From: Mrakia gelida
Lineage: Eukaryota > Basidiomycota > Tremellomycetes > Cystofilobasidiales > Mrakiaceae
Length of the DNA: 64,000 nt
Direction of reading: 5' to 3'
Assembly: GCA_024345305.1 (NCBI GenBank)
Contig: BRON01000020.1
Span: forward strand, 248,001-312,000
The notes beneath the pieces were generated by a model. That model had not been told where the DNA came from. It searched no databases and saw only the letters and a program-made list of their open reading frames with translations. A program made the translations under genes and the position numbers. This document shows positions 29,980 through 43,367 of this stretch, one piece after another; the stretch's first letter is position 1; every line of letters starts with the position of its first letter.

Positions 29980-32900
29980 ATGGGAGGCGGTCAACCACCA
30001 TCTTATCACACTTCGTTAGATTCACCCAACTCCCCTTCTTCCAGATCTGTGAGTCCAGGCGAGGGTCAAGGAGGAGAGGGACGGAGAGACGAAGCTGACC
30101 TTCCACCTTCCTCCCTCCCTTCGTTCGACTCTCGCTTGCCAGACTGAATCGATGGTCGAAATCCTACACCCAACGGAGGACAGGAACTCTACTTCCAAAC
30201 TTCTCTACTCCAAGAGCAAGGTCTACGTTCAACCTACATCCTTCACCAAGGACAACATCGAAGGGTTCGCAGCCATCGTCGAACAACGAGTGAGTTCGCC
30301 TTCGCTTTCTTCCTTCAGCTTGTCAGAAACGCTCTTCGGATGTCGTTCCAGACGTTCGAAGGCCTCTTAGAACATGTATTCCAGCTCTCTGGAGTCGAGG
30401 GATCCCAGGAATCTGCAGGAGGAAGGAAGGAAGGAAGACCATCAAGCTCGTTGAGCCGCCCGCTGACGACTCTCCTCTCCACCTCTCTCTTCCACAGGAA
30501 CCAAGGAAGATCCTCCTTAGCTGGATACCCGAGTCGATGGCCCGCGGGAGAAGGGATTACGAGTCGTTTTTGAGGGCTGAACGAGGTGAGGTTGCTGGAA
30601 GTGGACCCGGTGGGGACGACGGTGAGCTCGACCTTCCTCCTCCTCCTCCTCCTCCCTCTCCCTTCGTCGACCTTTGAGACTTCAGCTGATCCCTTTTCTC
30701 TACTATCCCACCCTTCTACTCTCCTTGTCCGTTCCTGCCGTTCATCGCTTCAGACTACGTTCTGGTTCAGCCGATACCCGAGCGAGGAGAGTCCTACGCC
30801 TTCTCCGTTCCTCTCTCGTCGGTCTACTCCATCATCGTCTACCCTCCCAGCTTGAGCAAGTGGTATGGCTCGTTGACGATCAAGTGAGTCGGCTTTGCTT
30901 TTGCACCGAACGAAGCTAGCAGAGTTCGGATTGGGAGCTGGTCGTGTTCGTCTCTCACATTCGAGAGTGCGGGCTGACATCGTCTCTTCTCCTCTTTCTC
31001 CCTGCAGCCTGATGGGAGGTCAAACTCTCCCAACTCTCCACTTCCACGACGACGAATCGGCCTCGACTCTCTCCCTCCTCACTTCGCCTCGAAACGCCAC
31101 CAGTCCACCCGCTCCTACCTGGGGAGGAGAAGACTTTCTTCAACGACTTCGAGTCTTCGCCCACCTCCTGAGATCTCAACTCGAACCCAACCTTTTCCTC
31201 GTCAATCCCAACCGCGAAGATACCGAACTCCACTCAACCCTCGTCTTCGACGATTCAGCAGTCGACGACATTCTCTCGCCCGTCCCAGCTCATCAACGAC
31301 CTCGACCTTCCTCCTCAGGCTACCCTCCCTCGACCTCGTCCACTCCAACTCCCCACAACTTCCCTCCTCCCTCAGTCATTCACAATCCTCGAACCTCCAT
31401 CCTCTCTGGCTTCGCTCAAATCACCAGAGCCGCTACAAACCTCTCCACCGCTCTCCTCTCCCACCCATCCGTCTCTCCTCATCTCCCAGCACCCGTTCGA
31501 ACCCTCATCCACGCCGACTCACCCACCTTCACGCGCTGGACGAACATCGCCGGTACGGGCGAGTACGACGGTGCTCGCGTGTACCTAGCGAGGTGGGCTC
31601 GGCTCGTTGCCGAAGAGGGAGAGAGAGCGAAGAGGGCTGAGATCTCTGGAGTCGAGGGTGTTCGAGGAGACGACGGGACCTCGGGAGAGTTGGGAGTTTG
31701 GGAGGTTCTGAGAGTTACGAACGGGTTGGGAGAGGAGAGAACTACTAGGGAGAAGGGGAGACCTGTGGGTGTGAGGGAGTGGGAGGAGTGGTGGGATCAT
31801 CGAGGGTGGCCGTTGGTGGAGGAGGCATACTTCAGAGGCGAGGTGTTCAAGAGGGTCAGTCTTCGTTTCGATCTGCTCTCTCTTCGCTCTCGTCTCAACT
31901 GACGCTGACACGTCGTCTCTTGTTCTTCTCCAGGGTATCGATCCCTCTCTTCGTGCGACTGCTTGGCCTTTCCTTCTCAGTGTCGTACCCTGGAAGAGCA
32001 CGCTCGAGGAGAGGACTGAGTTGTGGTCGCCGAAGAGGTTCGTCGACGCGTCTTTCGTCGTTTCTCTTCCATTTCTTATTGCGACGTACCTGACGCCCAA
32101 ACTCTCGCTTCCTCTCATCTCACAGCCAAGTATACCACGCTCTTCGGACTGCTCAGACCATCAACCCTGAAGTTCGAGCCAAGCCTGAGGTGGTCGAGGA
32201 GATCCATCGAATCGATGGTTCGTTCGACTCCGTTTACGTTTTCCTTCGCGTATGTGACCCTTCCCTTCCTCTCGGTCTGACGACCTTCTCCTCTTCTTCC
32301 TTTGTTTCTTGCCTCAGTCGACTGCCGTCGAACCGATCGTGGTCAGACGATGTTCGCGATCCCCAAGATCCCTGCCGGCGAGGTTGGCGAAGGCGAGGAC
32401 CAGGAGGAGGGTGGAAAGAGTGCTAGCAACGGTTTGTCCCTCCTTCGGCCTATCCTTCTCTCTCGTCGTACCCCTGGTGAGGGTCCGAACTCATCGGCTG
32501 ACCTCTCCTTTCTTCTTTCTTCGTGCAGAACACGTCGACAAGCTCGCCGAGATCCTTCTCACCTACGGTCTCTTCGAGAAGGACCTGGGTTACGTGCAGG
32601 GCATGTCTGACCTCGCTGCTCCTCTCTACGTCGTCTTCGAGGGAGAGGAGGTGGCAACGTTCTGGTGCTTCGTCGAGTTCATGGAGAGGATGGTGCGTTC
32701 GACTCGACGCGTTCCTCTCGACCGCTCCGCTGACTCCGTTTCCTTCTCCCTCTTCGATCGTACAGAAGCAAAACTTCCTTCGAGATCAGTCGGGAATGAA
32801 ACAGCAGCTTTTGACGCTCCAACAACTCATCAGCGTGATGGATCCCGAGCTGTATCGACATCTAGGTACGTTCTGTTCCCCTCCCTCCCTCCCTCGTTTC

Positions 32901-33834
32901 ACGTCTTCTTCGAGCGACGAAGGCTGACCTATCCCTCAAGAACCTCTTCTCTCTCTTCACCACCATTTTATCTCTTCGGGAGCGTTTGTAGAGAAGACCG
33001 AGTCCCTCAACCTGTTCTTCTGCTTCAGGTTCGTCTCGAATCTTCGTTTGTCGCGTTTGCGTCGTCGTTCGATCCCGATTGACCTTCCTCTCTCTCCCTT
33101 TGCTCATCAGGTGGATTCTGATCGCCTTCAAGCGCGAGTTCGGCTTCGAGGAGATCATCGGACTCTGGGAGGTCCGTTCGAGTCGCGTCTCGTCTCGTCT
33201 CCGTCTTCTCCTTCGCGTCGAACTGACCCTTCATTTCTTGCCTTCGACTCTCCAGAACCTCTTCACCAACCACCTCACCCCTCACTTCCTCCTCTTCTTT
33301 GCCCTCGCCGTTCTTCACTCCCACCGAGACGTCATCCTTCGGTATCTCAACGAGGTGAGTTTCGAAGCTCGCGCTCTTCTTCGTTCGAGAACGAACGCTG
33401 ACTTCTCCTCTTTCCTTTCCCCCTTCTCCACCAGTTCGACGAGATCCTCAAGTACTGCAACGACCTCTCAGGCTGCATCGAACTCGAATCCACCATCGCT
33501 CAAGCCGAGGTCCTCTTCGTTCGTCCTCCCCTCCTCTCTTTCCCTCCCTTCCCAATATCGTCCTTTCTTCCCCTAACTTCCCCTCCCCTTCCTTCTCCTT
33601 CCGCAACAGCTCTCCTTCAAAGCCCTCGTAGCAGACGTAGACCGCCGTCAAGCAGCTCGAGACGCAGCCAAGGTCACCGAAGGCTTGCATCGACGGAAAC
33701 CCACCACCTCGAGCTCGACAGGTGCTTCAACTCCTCCTGCCGTTGCGTCGACGACACCAGCGACGGAACTCGATCGATTGGAGGTGCCGAACCTTCCTCT
33801 TATTTCGCAGAACTTGAGGGATTTGCTGGGTTGA
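29980..33834 (+). CDS. GYP7: GYP7/TBC1D15-like Rab GTPase-activating protein
   Basis: Start 29980 (MGGGQPPSYHTS). Early exons include KLLYSKSKVYVQPTSF, EPRKILLSWIPESM and YSIIVYPPSLSKWYGSLTIN, the N-terminal DUF3548/PH-like region of Gyp7. A long middle exon leads to REWEEWWDHRGWPLVEEAYF and KRGIDPSLRATAWPFLLSVV. The TBC domain then shows arginine-finger motif HRIDVDCRRTDRGQ (IxxDxxRT), glutamine-finger motif LGYVQGMSDLAAPLY, TFWCFVEFMERM, QNFLRDQSGMKQQLLTLQQL, FFCFRWILIAFKREF and FDEILKYCNDLSG, split by many introns. It ends LISQNLRDLLG at 33834. The family accelerates GTP hydrolysis on Ypt7/Rab7 and related Rabs at the vacuole and late endosome. Both catalytic fingers are present, so activity is expected. 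Confidence 0.92.
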
Positions 33835-34507
33835 TCGGATTAGATTAGATCTCTTTCTCTCTCTCTCCATGTGTTCTTCCTTTGGCTCGCCCGTCGCGCG
33901 GACGCGTCTCGTTTCGTTCATTCCGTTTTCTCTCTCACGATCTCTTCTTCTTTCTTCGCGTTGCTTGTACCACCTTCTCTTAGTCCTCGCATCTCGGCTC
34001 ACGGTTTCACATTTCCCGACTCTCTCTCTCTCTACTATGCCGTTCACGAAGCCCTCGTCGTCGCTCTCTTTCCGCTCGAGACGCGTCTCGTCTCGCCCTC
34101 TCGTTATCCCTTTCACGTCGCCGTCAATCAGAATCCGAATCAAACCCAAAGCATGTGGTTTCATCATCGAGAACGAAAGAGGAGAGCAAGAGGAGAGGAG
34201 AGTGTATCCAGCGATTCAAAAAACCAAGTCGTCGAGCAGCGAAGGGAAGAGAAGGGATTCAGTCAAGCCAGCTCGTTGTCGAGTGATAGAGTGAGCAGGA
34301 ATGGGGTGGTGTGGGACGTTCGTTCGTTACGGTATGGTAAGCAAGGCGTAGAGTGAGAGGAGAGGGTAGAGCGAGAGGAGAGCAGTAGCGAGACGAGGGA
34401 GGGAAGTGTAACCAGTGAGAGAGACGAGACCGGGACGTAGAAGAAATGCTAGAGAGAGAGGGATGATCAGAAGGTAAGAAACGAACAAGCAGAAGTAAAG
34501 AGCTAGT
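33835..34507. other. Convergent intergenic region with CT-rich 3' flank
   Basis: This lies between the GYP7 and CDC4 stops. It has a CT run (about 33850-33870), a second TC run near 34020-34030, and two GACGCGTC sites (about 33901 and 34079). Open frames in it lack homology or intron signals. I see no gene. Confidence 0.5.
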
Positions 34508-37500
34508 CTAATCATCCTCCTCCATCGCAGTCGAAGACGACGGTCCTGCTCCTCCTCCTCCTGCTCCTTGTCTCATCTCAGCGGCCTGATCGAACGATGC
34601 ATCATCACCGTGATCTGCTTCCCAAGGATCCATCCCTGCTCCCCTTGTAAGCTTCGCCGTCGAACCAGACCCAGAGCCAACTCGATCCGCTTCCGACCTC
34701 GACATGATAGCTCTTCGTTCCTCCTCCTTCTTCTTCGCAGCGTAGGCTTCTGGACCCCAGGTCGATCTTGAGTTCCATGAGGTGGATGGAGCTCCTGTTG
34801 AGGAGGAGGCTTCGAACTTGCTGGGTGGACGAGGAGGGGGTGCTCGAGCGGAGGAGGAAGTGGATCCGGAGCCTGACGCGACGGCGTTGTTCGACGAGGG
34901 GGGAGCTGAGGAGGAGGAGGAGGCCTCCTTGGAGGGAGTTCCTTGAGTGATGGATCCTTGAGTGATGGAGAAGGAGGTGGGGACGTGTGTTGAGACGTTG
35001 GGGTTCGTAGGAGGGACGGTGGCGTGTTGGTTGACCGGTGTTCTTTGAGGATCGTGATCGTCGGCGACGGCGAAGGAGGAGGAGGAGGTTGAAGCGGTGG
35101 GAGCGATATTGACGAAAGGCTGGCCATACTGCTGTCGTTGAAGCGTGACGGAGGGAGTGTAGGTGTCGTGGAAGTCGGCTTGGTACATCGGATAGTCGTT
35201 GCTTTGCTGGTACGTCCTTGGTTCGAGACGGTTCTCTCGTTCCCAGTCGGGGATGATGAACTCGTCGAGGGACTCGTCTCCTGCTCCGTCGTCGTACCCG
35301 CAATCTCCGAAGTCGATGACGTCGAAGCTGGTAGAGAGAGGGAGATACTAATGGTCAGGAGAGGATCTCGTTAAAGAAGGAAAGGTCGAGAGAGAGAGAC
35401 ACTCACACTGTCATGCCTCCTCGATTCGACGCTGAAACGAGATGTCTCCCCGAGAACGCGACCTGCCAGACTCCCTGCACTCCCGTCACCAAGTCCCTCA
35501 CGAAGCTCCCATCCCTGATATCCCACATCTTGAGAGTCCCCTCACTCCCACTGATGATCTTCATCTCGTCGTGCTGGAAGCAGGTAATCGCTCCCTGATG
35601 AGCGGTAAGGGTGTGCTTGCAGGCGAGAGTCGTCGCGTCCCAGATTTTGATCGTCGAGTCGGCGGCGGCAGAGACGAGGTTGTTGGGAGAGATGCAGAGG
35701 AGACCGACGAGGGAGCCGTGACCTTCGAGAGTTTGAAGGCAGGTTCCGTGAAGGAGGTCCCAGACCTTGACAGTTCCGCTGAAGGAGGCGAGGAAGAAGG
35801 GAGGAGAGAAAGTCAGCAGCTGTCGACGAGGAAACGAGCTTCACTTCGTCGAGAGGACTCACTCCATTGATCCCGAAGCGACTCGATTCCTCCTAGCGTC
35901 GAGGACGACCGAGTAGACTGAGCGAAGGGAAATCGAAAGAAGTCAGCGTTCAGTCCCCTAGACGCGTCGAGAGACCTCGCGATTTCCGACTCACCCTTCT
36001 GTTGGTGACCTCTCAAGACATGCAAGCACGTTCCCTTGACGATGTCCCAGACTCGAACCGTGCAGTCGTAGCTTCCCGAGACGCAGTACTGTCCATAAGC
36101 GGCGATGGCTCGAACTGCGTTGGTGTGACCTTCGAGGCAGTGGTTGTGGAAGGGGTTCTCGTGAGGAAGAACAGGGTCGTCGTCCTTCTTGGGTCGATGA
36201 GGCTGACAAAAAGAACAAAAAGATCAGCGAAGGGCGAGCAAAAGGGAGGAGAGAAGAGACGAGGACTCACGTTGGTGACCTTGGGTCCCGCCGGAGATCG
36301 ATACTCGGGTTCTCCCTTGCTCGGAAGTTTCCAGACTCGGATGTTGCTGTCTCGAGATCCGGTGACGATGAGAGGGTAGGGAGGAAGGAACTCTCCGTTG
36401 GGTTGTCGGACGGGGTCGACGATTTGAAGGCATCGCTGGAGGAAAAGAGGGACGCGTCGAGGTCAGCTTCGAAGACTCGAGAACGAACGAGGACGTCGAG
36501 CTTGTGGATCAAGTTGACGTCTAGACTGAAAGGTAGTGCTCACAACTGTACTCGTGTGACCGTGGAAGACGTGAGTCTGCTCCTGCTTCTCGATCGACCA
36601 GATTCGAACGGTTCGGTCGGTGCTTCCACTGACGAGAACATCTCCCTTGTACTGAAGAGCCCAAACTCCTCCTTCGTGACCGTCGAGTCGGCATCGGAGT
36701 TGACCATCCTTGATGTCGTAGATGTTGATCGAGTGCTGCATGAAAAGAGCGAGAAGTCAGCGCAAAAGTCGACGAGAACGAGACGCGACGCGAAAACCGA
36801 AATAACGAGACTGACGTCGTCGCTCGCTGAGACGATCTTGTCCGTATCGAACTGAAGGCAGGTGACGACGTGAGCTCCGTGACCTATAAACGAAAAGAGG
36901 GAAAAAAATTAGCGACGCGAAACAAGAGAAGGGAGGAGAACGAAAGAGGGCTGACCGTTGAACATGTGCCTCCCTCCAGAAGGTCTCGGTCTCGCCCAGT
37001 TCACCGCCGACTGCTGCCTCATCCTGTAAACCTGCTTCAACGGATGGCTCCTAATCCTTCTCCCATCATCACCTCCAATTCCCCCATTCCCAACACTCCA
37101 CCCTCTCGACCTCTCCCACCCTCCATCCAACGTCGCTCTCGCCGCCTCGACAGGCGTGCCCAGAGGGAACTCCGCCGCTCTCTTCGCCTTCTTATCCATC
37201 CTATCCTTCACCTCCCATCTCTTCCTCACTAGCTCCTCCTCCTCCTCCTCAGCTCCATACCCCCACCACAACCCGTCCTCCTTCATTCTTCCGACCCAGA
37301 TGCCTCGTTGCGAATCGACCATCGCGTTCCATTTCTTGGAGACTCGAGCGGCGGAGGCGAGACCTGCTCGAGGAACGAAGGTGAAGATGGCGATGGAGAT
37401 TTCGGTGGGGAAGTGGGTGACGAAGTCGAACTTGAGGGCTGGGGAGATGAAGGACGAGAGGCGTTGGATGGTGGAGAGTTCTGAGCGACGGAAGCAGTGC

Positions 37501-38834
37501 ATGAGGAAGTGTTCTTTGAGTTTCGTGGGGAGGTTGTCGAACGTCGAGAGGAGGGAAGGGAGGGAGTAGAGCATGGCGAGTTCCTGACCTGATCCGGTGG
37601 AAGGCTGGGAAGCGGAGATGGTGGTGGTAGTGCTGGTTGAAGAGGACGTGGGAGGCGGAGGAGGGAATCCGAAGGCGGCAGCTGAGGACGAGGAGAGCGA
37701 GGTAGGGAGACCTTGTTGAGAGTTGTGGAGGGTAGGAGAGGTAGAGGAGCTGAAGCTTCGTGAGCGACCGTCGGAGGGTGACTGATGAAGATCTGCGAAC
37801 GAGTTGGTTGTAGGGTGAGGCGTGGGGAGACCGTTACTTTCGTCTCGAAGGCGTTTCCTCGGTGGGCTGCTGTTGAGATCCTGATCCGATCGGTGGAGGT
37901 TGAGACCTGATCCTCCTGCTGAGGCTGGAGGTGGAGAGAGAGCGACGACCATCGAGGTCGAGTTCGACATTCCTCCTGCTGTTGCTGATGCTCCTCCATC
38001 CTCGATCGATCCCACCGCGTCCTCCCTCTCCTTTCCCTTTCCTCGATCCCTCTTCTCTCCTCTCCCTGCTCCTCCAGCTCCTCCCAGAGCTTCAACAATC
38101 CCAACCCTCTCTCTTGGAACGGTCCCATCTCCCCAGGATCCATCGAACTCCCCACATCGAACCCAACCTCGTCCCTCTCGACTGGCCTTCTCGGCCTCAG
38201 CCTCCTCGGCGTCGGTCGTCCCTTCCTCTCTGAAGATGACCTTCTTGCCTCCGAGGCTGAGAGCGAAGAAACGGAGGTCCTCTGGGGTGGGAGTGGTGCT
38301 GAGAGGGTAGCGAGTTGGGGAGAGGTGGGTGGGGAGGAGAGGGAGGGAGGCGGGTGGGAGAAGGGAGGTAGGGTGAGGAAGTCGAACGGGAGGGAAGTGG
38401 GTGATGGTTTGAGTGGTGTGAGTGGTACTGTAAGAAGAGAAGTGAAGGAAGGGAATGAGTACGTGCCACTCGAAAGGGAAGAGAAGGGAGGGAGAAGAAA
38501 AACTGACGTGGTCGTGGTCATTCCAGGTTCCCATCTCTGTTGGAAGGTTGACGAGGACGAGGGGAGGGGAGGGAGGAGATGAAACGATATCAGGATCCAA
38601 ACGTTCCTGGGAAGGACAGCAGAGGAAGAAGAGACGACTCACGAGATACATAGCACCGTCTGCTCCTCTCATGACCCCAGAACTTGAAGCTACGGCGGAC
38701 GAGGGTGCTGGTCCTCCTCCGTTCGAAGTCGAAGCTGACGGTCCTCCTCCTCCTCCTCCCGAGGTTGGAACGAGAGCTGCAGTGTCGGAAACGCCGTCCA
38801 TAGCTGAGTCGTCGTGAGGCTGAGGTGTGGACAT
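34508..38834 (-). CDS. CDC4: CDC4-like F-box/WD40 substrate receptor of SCF
   Basis: Start 38834 (MSTPQPHDDSAMDG). A long low-complexity N-terminal half (Gly, Ser, Pro) is followed by LKEHFLMHCFRRSELSTIQR (dimerisation-like helices) and the F-box FPTEISIAIFTFVPRAGL with ASAARVSKKWNAMVDSQRG. The linker ends MRQQSAVNWARPRPSGG. WD40 repeats follow over several exons: HVVTCLQFDTDKIVSASDD, INIYDIKDGQLRCRLDGH, GSTDRTVRIWSIEKQ, TGSRDSNIRVWKLP, SGSYDCTVRVWDIVKG, SGSMDGTVKVWDLLHG, SAAADSTIKIWDATTL and SGSEGTLKMWDIRDG. A Ser/Gln-rich tail ends MEEDD at 34508. Cdc4/FBW7 brings phosphodegron substrates such as Sic1, cyclin E and transcription factors to SCF for ubiquitination in the nucleus. The roughly 200-residue C-terminal tail after the propeller is long for the family. 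Confidence 0.92.
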
Positions 38835-39597
38835 GGTTCAAATCCTTGACTGGAGAGTAGATGGCTGTTGGTGTGTTGAAGGGAGGGGAGAGGAAGTTTG
38901 AAAGGAGGGAGGGGAGAGGAGGGACGAGTGGAGGGAAACGGGTGGATCAAGAGAACGAGACGAGAGAGAACAAAGGGAACAGTCAGCTCGATGTTTCAAG
39001 TCTATACGAGGGAGGAGGCAGGATAAGCTGGAAGGAACTCACGAAAGAGGGGAGAAAGAAGGCGTGGGAATAGGGTTCTTGGGCGAGAGAAAGGGGAGGG
39101 CCAGACGAGGGAGGGGAGGGAGGGAGGGGAGACGAGGGGAACGGGAGGAGCCTAGTCCACACGAAGAGGGGCGAGAGTCGAAGTTTTTCACAGAGGATCC
39201 TGTCTGGTTAGATGGATGCGGGAAGATAGGAAAGAAGATGATGAGCCTCGAGAAGGAGCAGAAGAGGAGGAGAGCGAAGGAGGACTTACGATAGGTTGAA
39301 GTGAAGCTGACGAAAGGGAGAGCTGAACAAAGTGTCCTCCCAGGCCTGAAAAAGTAGAAAAAAGTAAGGGGGTTTTAGCACGATTGGAGAGTTCAGACTA
39401 TCGGCATTCTCGTAGATATGCGTACCTTGTGAAAGAGTGAGATGATTGTTTGTAGGGAGGGTCGTGGTTGGTTGGATGCGCTGCGTCGCATCTCGCTCTC
39501 CTCCTCCCCTTCGGTTTGGTGAGCTTGGATTCGATTCCGTCTCCCCTCAAACCACTTCCTTCCCTTCCCTTCCTTCCTTCTCCTTCTCTCCCTTCCC
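38835..39597. promoter_or_regulatory. Divergent intergenic region, CDC4 / Lys-rich protein
   Basis: About 760 bases. It is purine-rich on the plus strand (many GGGAGG repeats, about 38880-39150) and becomes pyrimidine-rich just before the next start (39540-39597), typical of 5' leaders in this window. A minus-strand GT...AG pair near 39290 is possible for a CDC4 5'-UTR intron. No TATA box was assigned. Confidence 0.4.
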
Positions 39598-42500
39598 ATG
39601 TCAAGGTAAGCGCATACAATCCACTCTCCATGAATCTACTCTCTCCCACGCTAACTCGCCTTGTTGCACTCTACAGACGAAGGGAAGATCGCGACCTCCT
39701 TCTCGCTCTCGAAGCCTCGACGCAGGCTCAGCTCCCTCCTCCCACCCTCCCTGCATCCAACGGACTCCCTTCCTCCTCCACAGCCTCATCCCGACCAGCC
39801 TCAGCAGGTGGGATTCCTCTCTCGTACGGTTCCAGCAGTCGCCCGTTCGCGTACGATCCCTCTTACCTCGCCAACTCGGTCGAGGACTCGCCCAGTGCCA
39901 CCATGGACACAGTCGCAGGAGAGCTTCAGAGAGGTCTTCAACCTTGGAGTGGTCCTCAAGGTCATCCTAGACCTACCTTGGGAGAGCTCAACAGCAGTCT
40001 CGATCGTCAGAAGGGAGGAGAGCAGTCGTCATCGTCCAGAGGAAGGGGTCCGTCCTTCATGAACGTCGACGAGGAGGAAGAAGACGACGAGGTCGTACCA
40101 GCTTCGGATGGAGAGGAACAGGACAGTGAGTCACTTTCTTCTACGCTAATCGGGTTGATAGGTCGACGGGGGGGTACAGTTGCCTTGCTTGAGGTTCTAG
40201 GAGCAAGGGCGGGCGTGGAGTCGTTGGGTGGAGGGAAGGAAGGAAGGAGACGCGTCTTCTTTCTTTCCTCCACCCCCGGAGCTCTTCGCGTCGTTCCCTT
40301 CTTCCCTCCTGCTTCGAGCGACGACGGAACACGCTGGAAGAGCTATGAGGGCGATACCTACAAGACCCGAGCGCGACCGCTGTCTCCATCCACCCACACG
40401 CCCTTGCCAAACCAACAAACTCAACGTCAACCCCATGTTGACCTTCCCTCCTTCCTTGCCTCCCTCCTTCAGACGGCGAACCATCCACCATCGACGTCTC
40501 CTCCTTCCCTCCTCAACAACAAGCCTCAGCATCCACCGACTACAAATCCTCCACCGTTTCCAACTTCACCTCTCCCTCTCACAAACCCAGCAACACCACT
40601 GGCTCCAAATCCACCGATCCCATCCGATCCTCCACCTCCTCTTCGACAGGCTCCTCCTCAGGACCAGCCGCCGCTTCCTCCTCCAAACTCGCAGCTCCTA
40701 CCCCTTCTTCCTCTCGAAAGCGAGCTACTCATCCCCTCTCGAACCAGCTCTCAAGATCGCCAGGACCTCCAGCAGAGGCGTCGACCAACGGAGGAGCAGG
40801 AGGAGGAGCGCCCGCCTCGCCTTCGAAGCTCAGAGCTCTCTCGTCCATCACGAACGACACTCAGCCTTCAGCACAAGCAGCAGTCGCAGGTCCCTCCAAG
40901 CCCAAACCCGTCCCTCAACAGCTCTCCTCCTCCCCTCCACCACGCCCAAAGACCAACCGACCCAAACCCAAAGCTCGAATCTCCAAACCCAACCCACCTC
41001 CCTCTCCAGCACCTCCTCCTCCTCCAGCAGCAGCAGCAGCTCGTTCCGCCTCCCCAACCAACCTCAACGATGCATTCGAAGTCTACTCCCCACCTTCAGC
41101 AGGTCCCAGCAACCCTATCCTGCACGACCTCGACTCCTCCCAGCAATCGCGAGGCCAATCCCCAGACCCTCTCGGATCTTTCAACCCTCCCTCCTCCTTC
41201 CCTCCCACCGCCGCTCTCGCTCCTCGAAACGCGTCCGCCTCGACCTCCGCCAGTACGGCGACGACGACGTTGAGGGGAGTGGGCAAGAGGAAGGCTTCCG
41301 CGGCGGTTCCGACGTTCGACTTCTCTGGAGCTCAGGAGTTCCCTTCGTCGTCGCCTGGGTACGGAGGGAGTCCCAAGAAGAAGGCGAAGGTCGTGAAGGA
41401 GAAGAAGCAGACGGCAGCGGAGAAGAAGAAGCTTGCTGCTGCTGCGAAGAAGGAGAGTGCTGCTGCCGCCAAGAAGGCGAGGGAGGAGGAAGATGAGAGG
41501 GAGAGGGAGAGGGATAGGCAGGAGAGGGAGTCGCTGGAGGGTTCGGTGGTGCCTTCTACTGCTGCTTCTGGGACGTCGAAGAAGGGTGCTAGTGCTGCTG
41601 CTAAGAAGGTGCCGGCTAAGGGGAAGGGGAAGGAGAAGGAGCAGTCGAGTCGCGTCGTAATGGGGAGCCAGATCGACGACGAGGATATGGAGGACGACCT
41701 TCCTGCACCACCACCACCAGCAGCTTCGACCTTCAACGACAACGACCACTCGGACGCGACGACGACGGCCAGTACGAGCGCGACCGCTCAGAAGAAGAAG
41801 GGAAAGGCTCCCGCGAAGGGTCGAGCCGCGTCGAAGTCTAAGTCGAGATCACCTGTCAAGAAGCCCACCACCTCCTCCAACGCCGCCGCCTCGACGTCAA
41901 AGAAGTCCACTGCAACGGAAGTCATCAACATCGACGACGACAGCTCGGAGGAGGAAGCGGAGGAGGACAAGATGCCTCCTCGAAAGAAGTCGCCTCGATC
42001 GAAATCCAAATCCAAAGCCGCCAAAGGGAAAGGAGCGAACAAGAGGATCCTCGACGACGCTGACGACGAGGAGGAGGACGAGATCATCATCGCTGCTACC
42101 GTTCAACCCAAGGACGTCGAGATGGACGAGGACGAGGCGGAGGAGGAAGACTTCCCCATCAAGCCCACCGGAGGAGGGAAGAAGAAGAAGAAGCCCGTCA
42201 CCTTCTCGGACGACGAGGACGAGGGCGAGGATGAACATCCACCACCACCAGCGAAGAAGACTAAGGTCGACGCGTCGTCGAAGTCCAAGAAGAAGGTCGT
42301 CGTTGATGAGGACGAAGAGGAGGAGGAGGAACCTCGACGCGACGCGACGGAGCAGACGGAGGTGTTCGTTCAGATTGGGACTTCGTCGGCGTCGCAGGCT
42401 TCGTCGGTCGCTGCTGCTACTACTGTGGCTGGGAAGGGGAAGGGGAAGGGGAAAGCGGTTGCGAAGAAGGGTCCTGCTGGTGGGAAGAAGAAGTCTCCCG

Positions 42501-43367
42501 CGAAGAAGAAGTCGCCGGTGAAGAAGGGGGGTGCTGCGGCTGCTGGGAAGAAGGGGAAGAAGGTTGTTGAGGATGATGATGAAGAGGAGGAGGAGGAGGT
42601 TGAGAAGGAGAAGGTGGTTGATGACGACGAGGAGGAAGAAGAGGAGAAGGAGAAGGTTCGTCTCGTCTCTTCCGCTCGCTCGATTCTCATTTCAAGACCA
42701 AGACTGCTCGCTGACCTCTCGCTCCTCGTGCTTCTCTTTCCCTCCAGTCCGTCACACCCTCTTTCCCACCGCCTGCTGCAGTCGTCGCTCTCCCTCCTCC
42801 CAAGGTCCTCGCTCGACCTGGCGCTAACAACGCCGCGAACAACAGGCAGTTCGAGATCCCTCGACATCACATCCCCTCGTTCAAGGATCGAGGGAACTAC
42901 GCTACCTCTGGATCGTCAAGAGCAGTCAGCAACTCCCCAGCTCCCGTCGCTTCCACTTCCGCTTCTGGATCGTCGAGAAGAGGTTCGTCTCGTCTCGTTT
43001 CCGTTCCATCCTTTCCATTTCTGGTCTCGACTCGATCCTGACGCGTCCCCCCTCCCCTCCCCTCCCCTTCCCTTCCTTCCATACAGCCTCCACCTCCGGT
43101 CTTCTCAGTATCATCAACAAACACTCCGTCGCTCCCACCGCACCCATCCTCACTCGACCAGGAATCCGACCTCCAGGTCTCTCGAAACGATCCAAACTCC
43201 CCTCCCTTCACACCGTCATCCTTCCTCCGCCCAAGAAACTGCCTCCTGCCCCCGTCAAGGCGCCAAGGAAGAGGAAAGGTGATCCGGATGCGGATCAGTA
43301 CGATTCGGACGAGTGGGAGGAGATGGAGAAGGAGAGGATTAGGAAGGAGAGGGAGTGGGAGGAATGA
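39598..43367 (+). CDS. Large Lys- and acid-rich nuclear-type protein with conserved C-terminal motif
   Basis: The start is split: ATGTCAAG at 39598-39605, then an intron (39606-39676) to ACGAAGG, giving MSRRREDRDLLLALEAS. A 347-nt intron (40126-40472) joins SDGEEQD to NGEPSTIDVSS. The long central exon is disordered: Ser/Pro, then alternating Lys/Ala blocks (KKKLAAAAKK), repeats of SPVKK and SPAKK type, and acidic runs, like linker-histone-type or nucleolar tails. After two more introns the C-terminus is ordered-looking: RQFEIPRHHIPSFKDRG, STSGLLSIINKHSVAPTAP, then RPPGLSKRSKLPSLH and a charged end DEWEEMEKERIRKEREW, stop 43367. The LSKRxKxxSLH block resembles the RAD51-binding C-terminus of RAD51AP1-like proteins; that is inference only. 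Total about 1,050 residues. Confidence 0.75.

Noticed and set aside
39630..39660. ATG at about 39630 (MNLLSPTLTR) as the start of the Lys-rich protein
   Set aside because: It lies inside an intron with GTAAGC, GCTAAC and CTACAG. Splicing joins ATGTCAAG to ACGAAGG and gives a better start.
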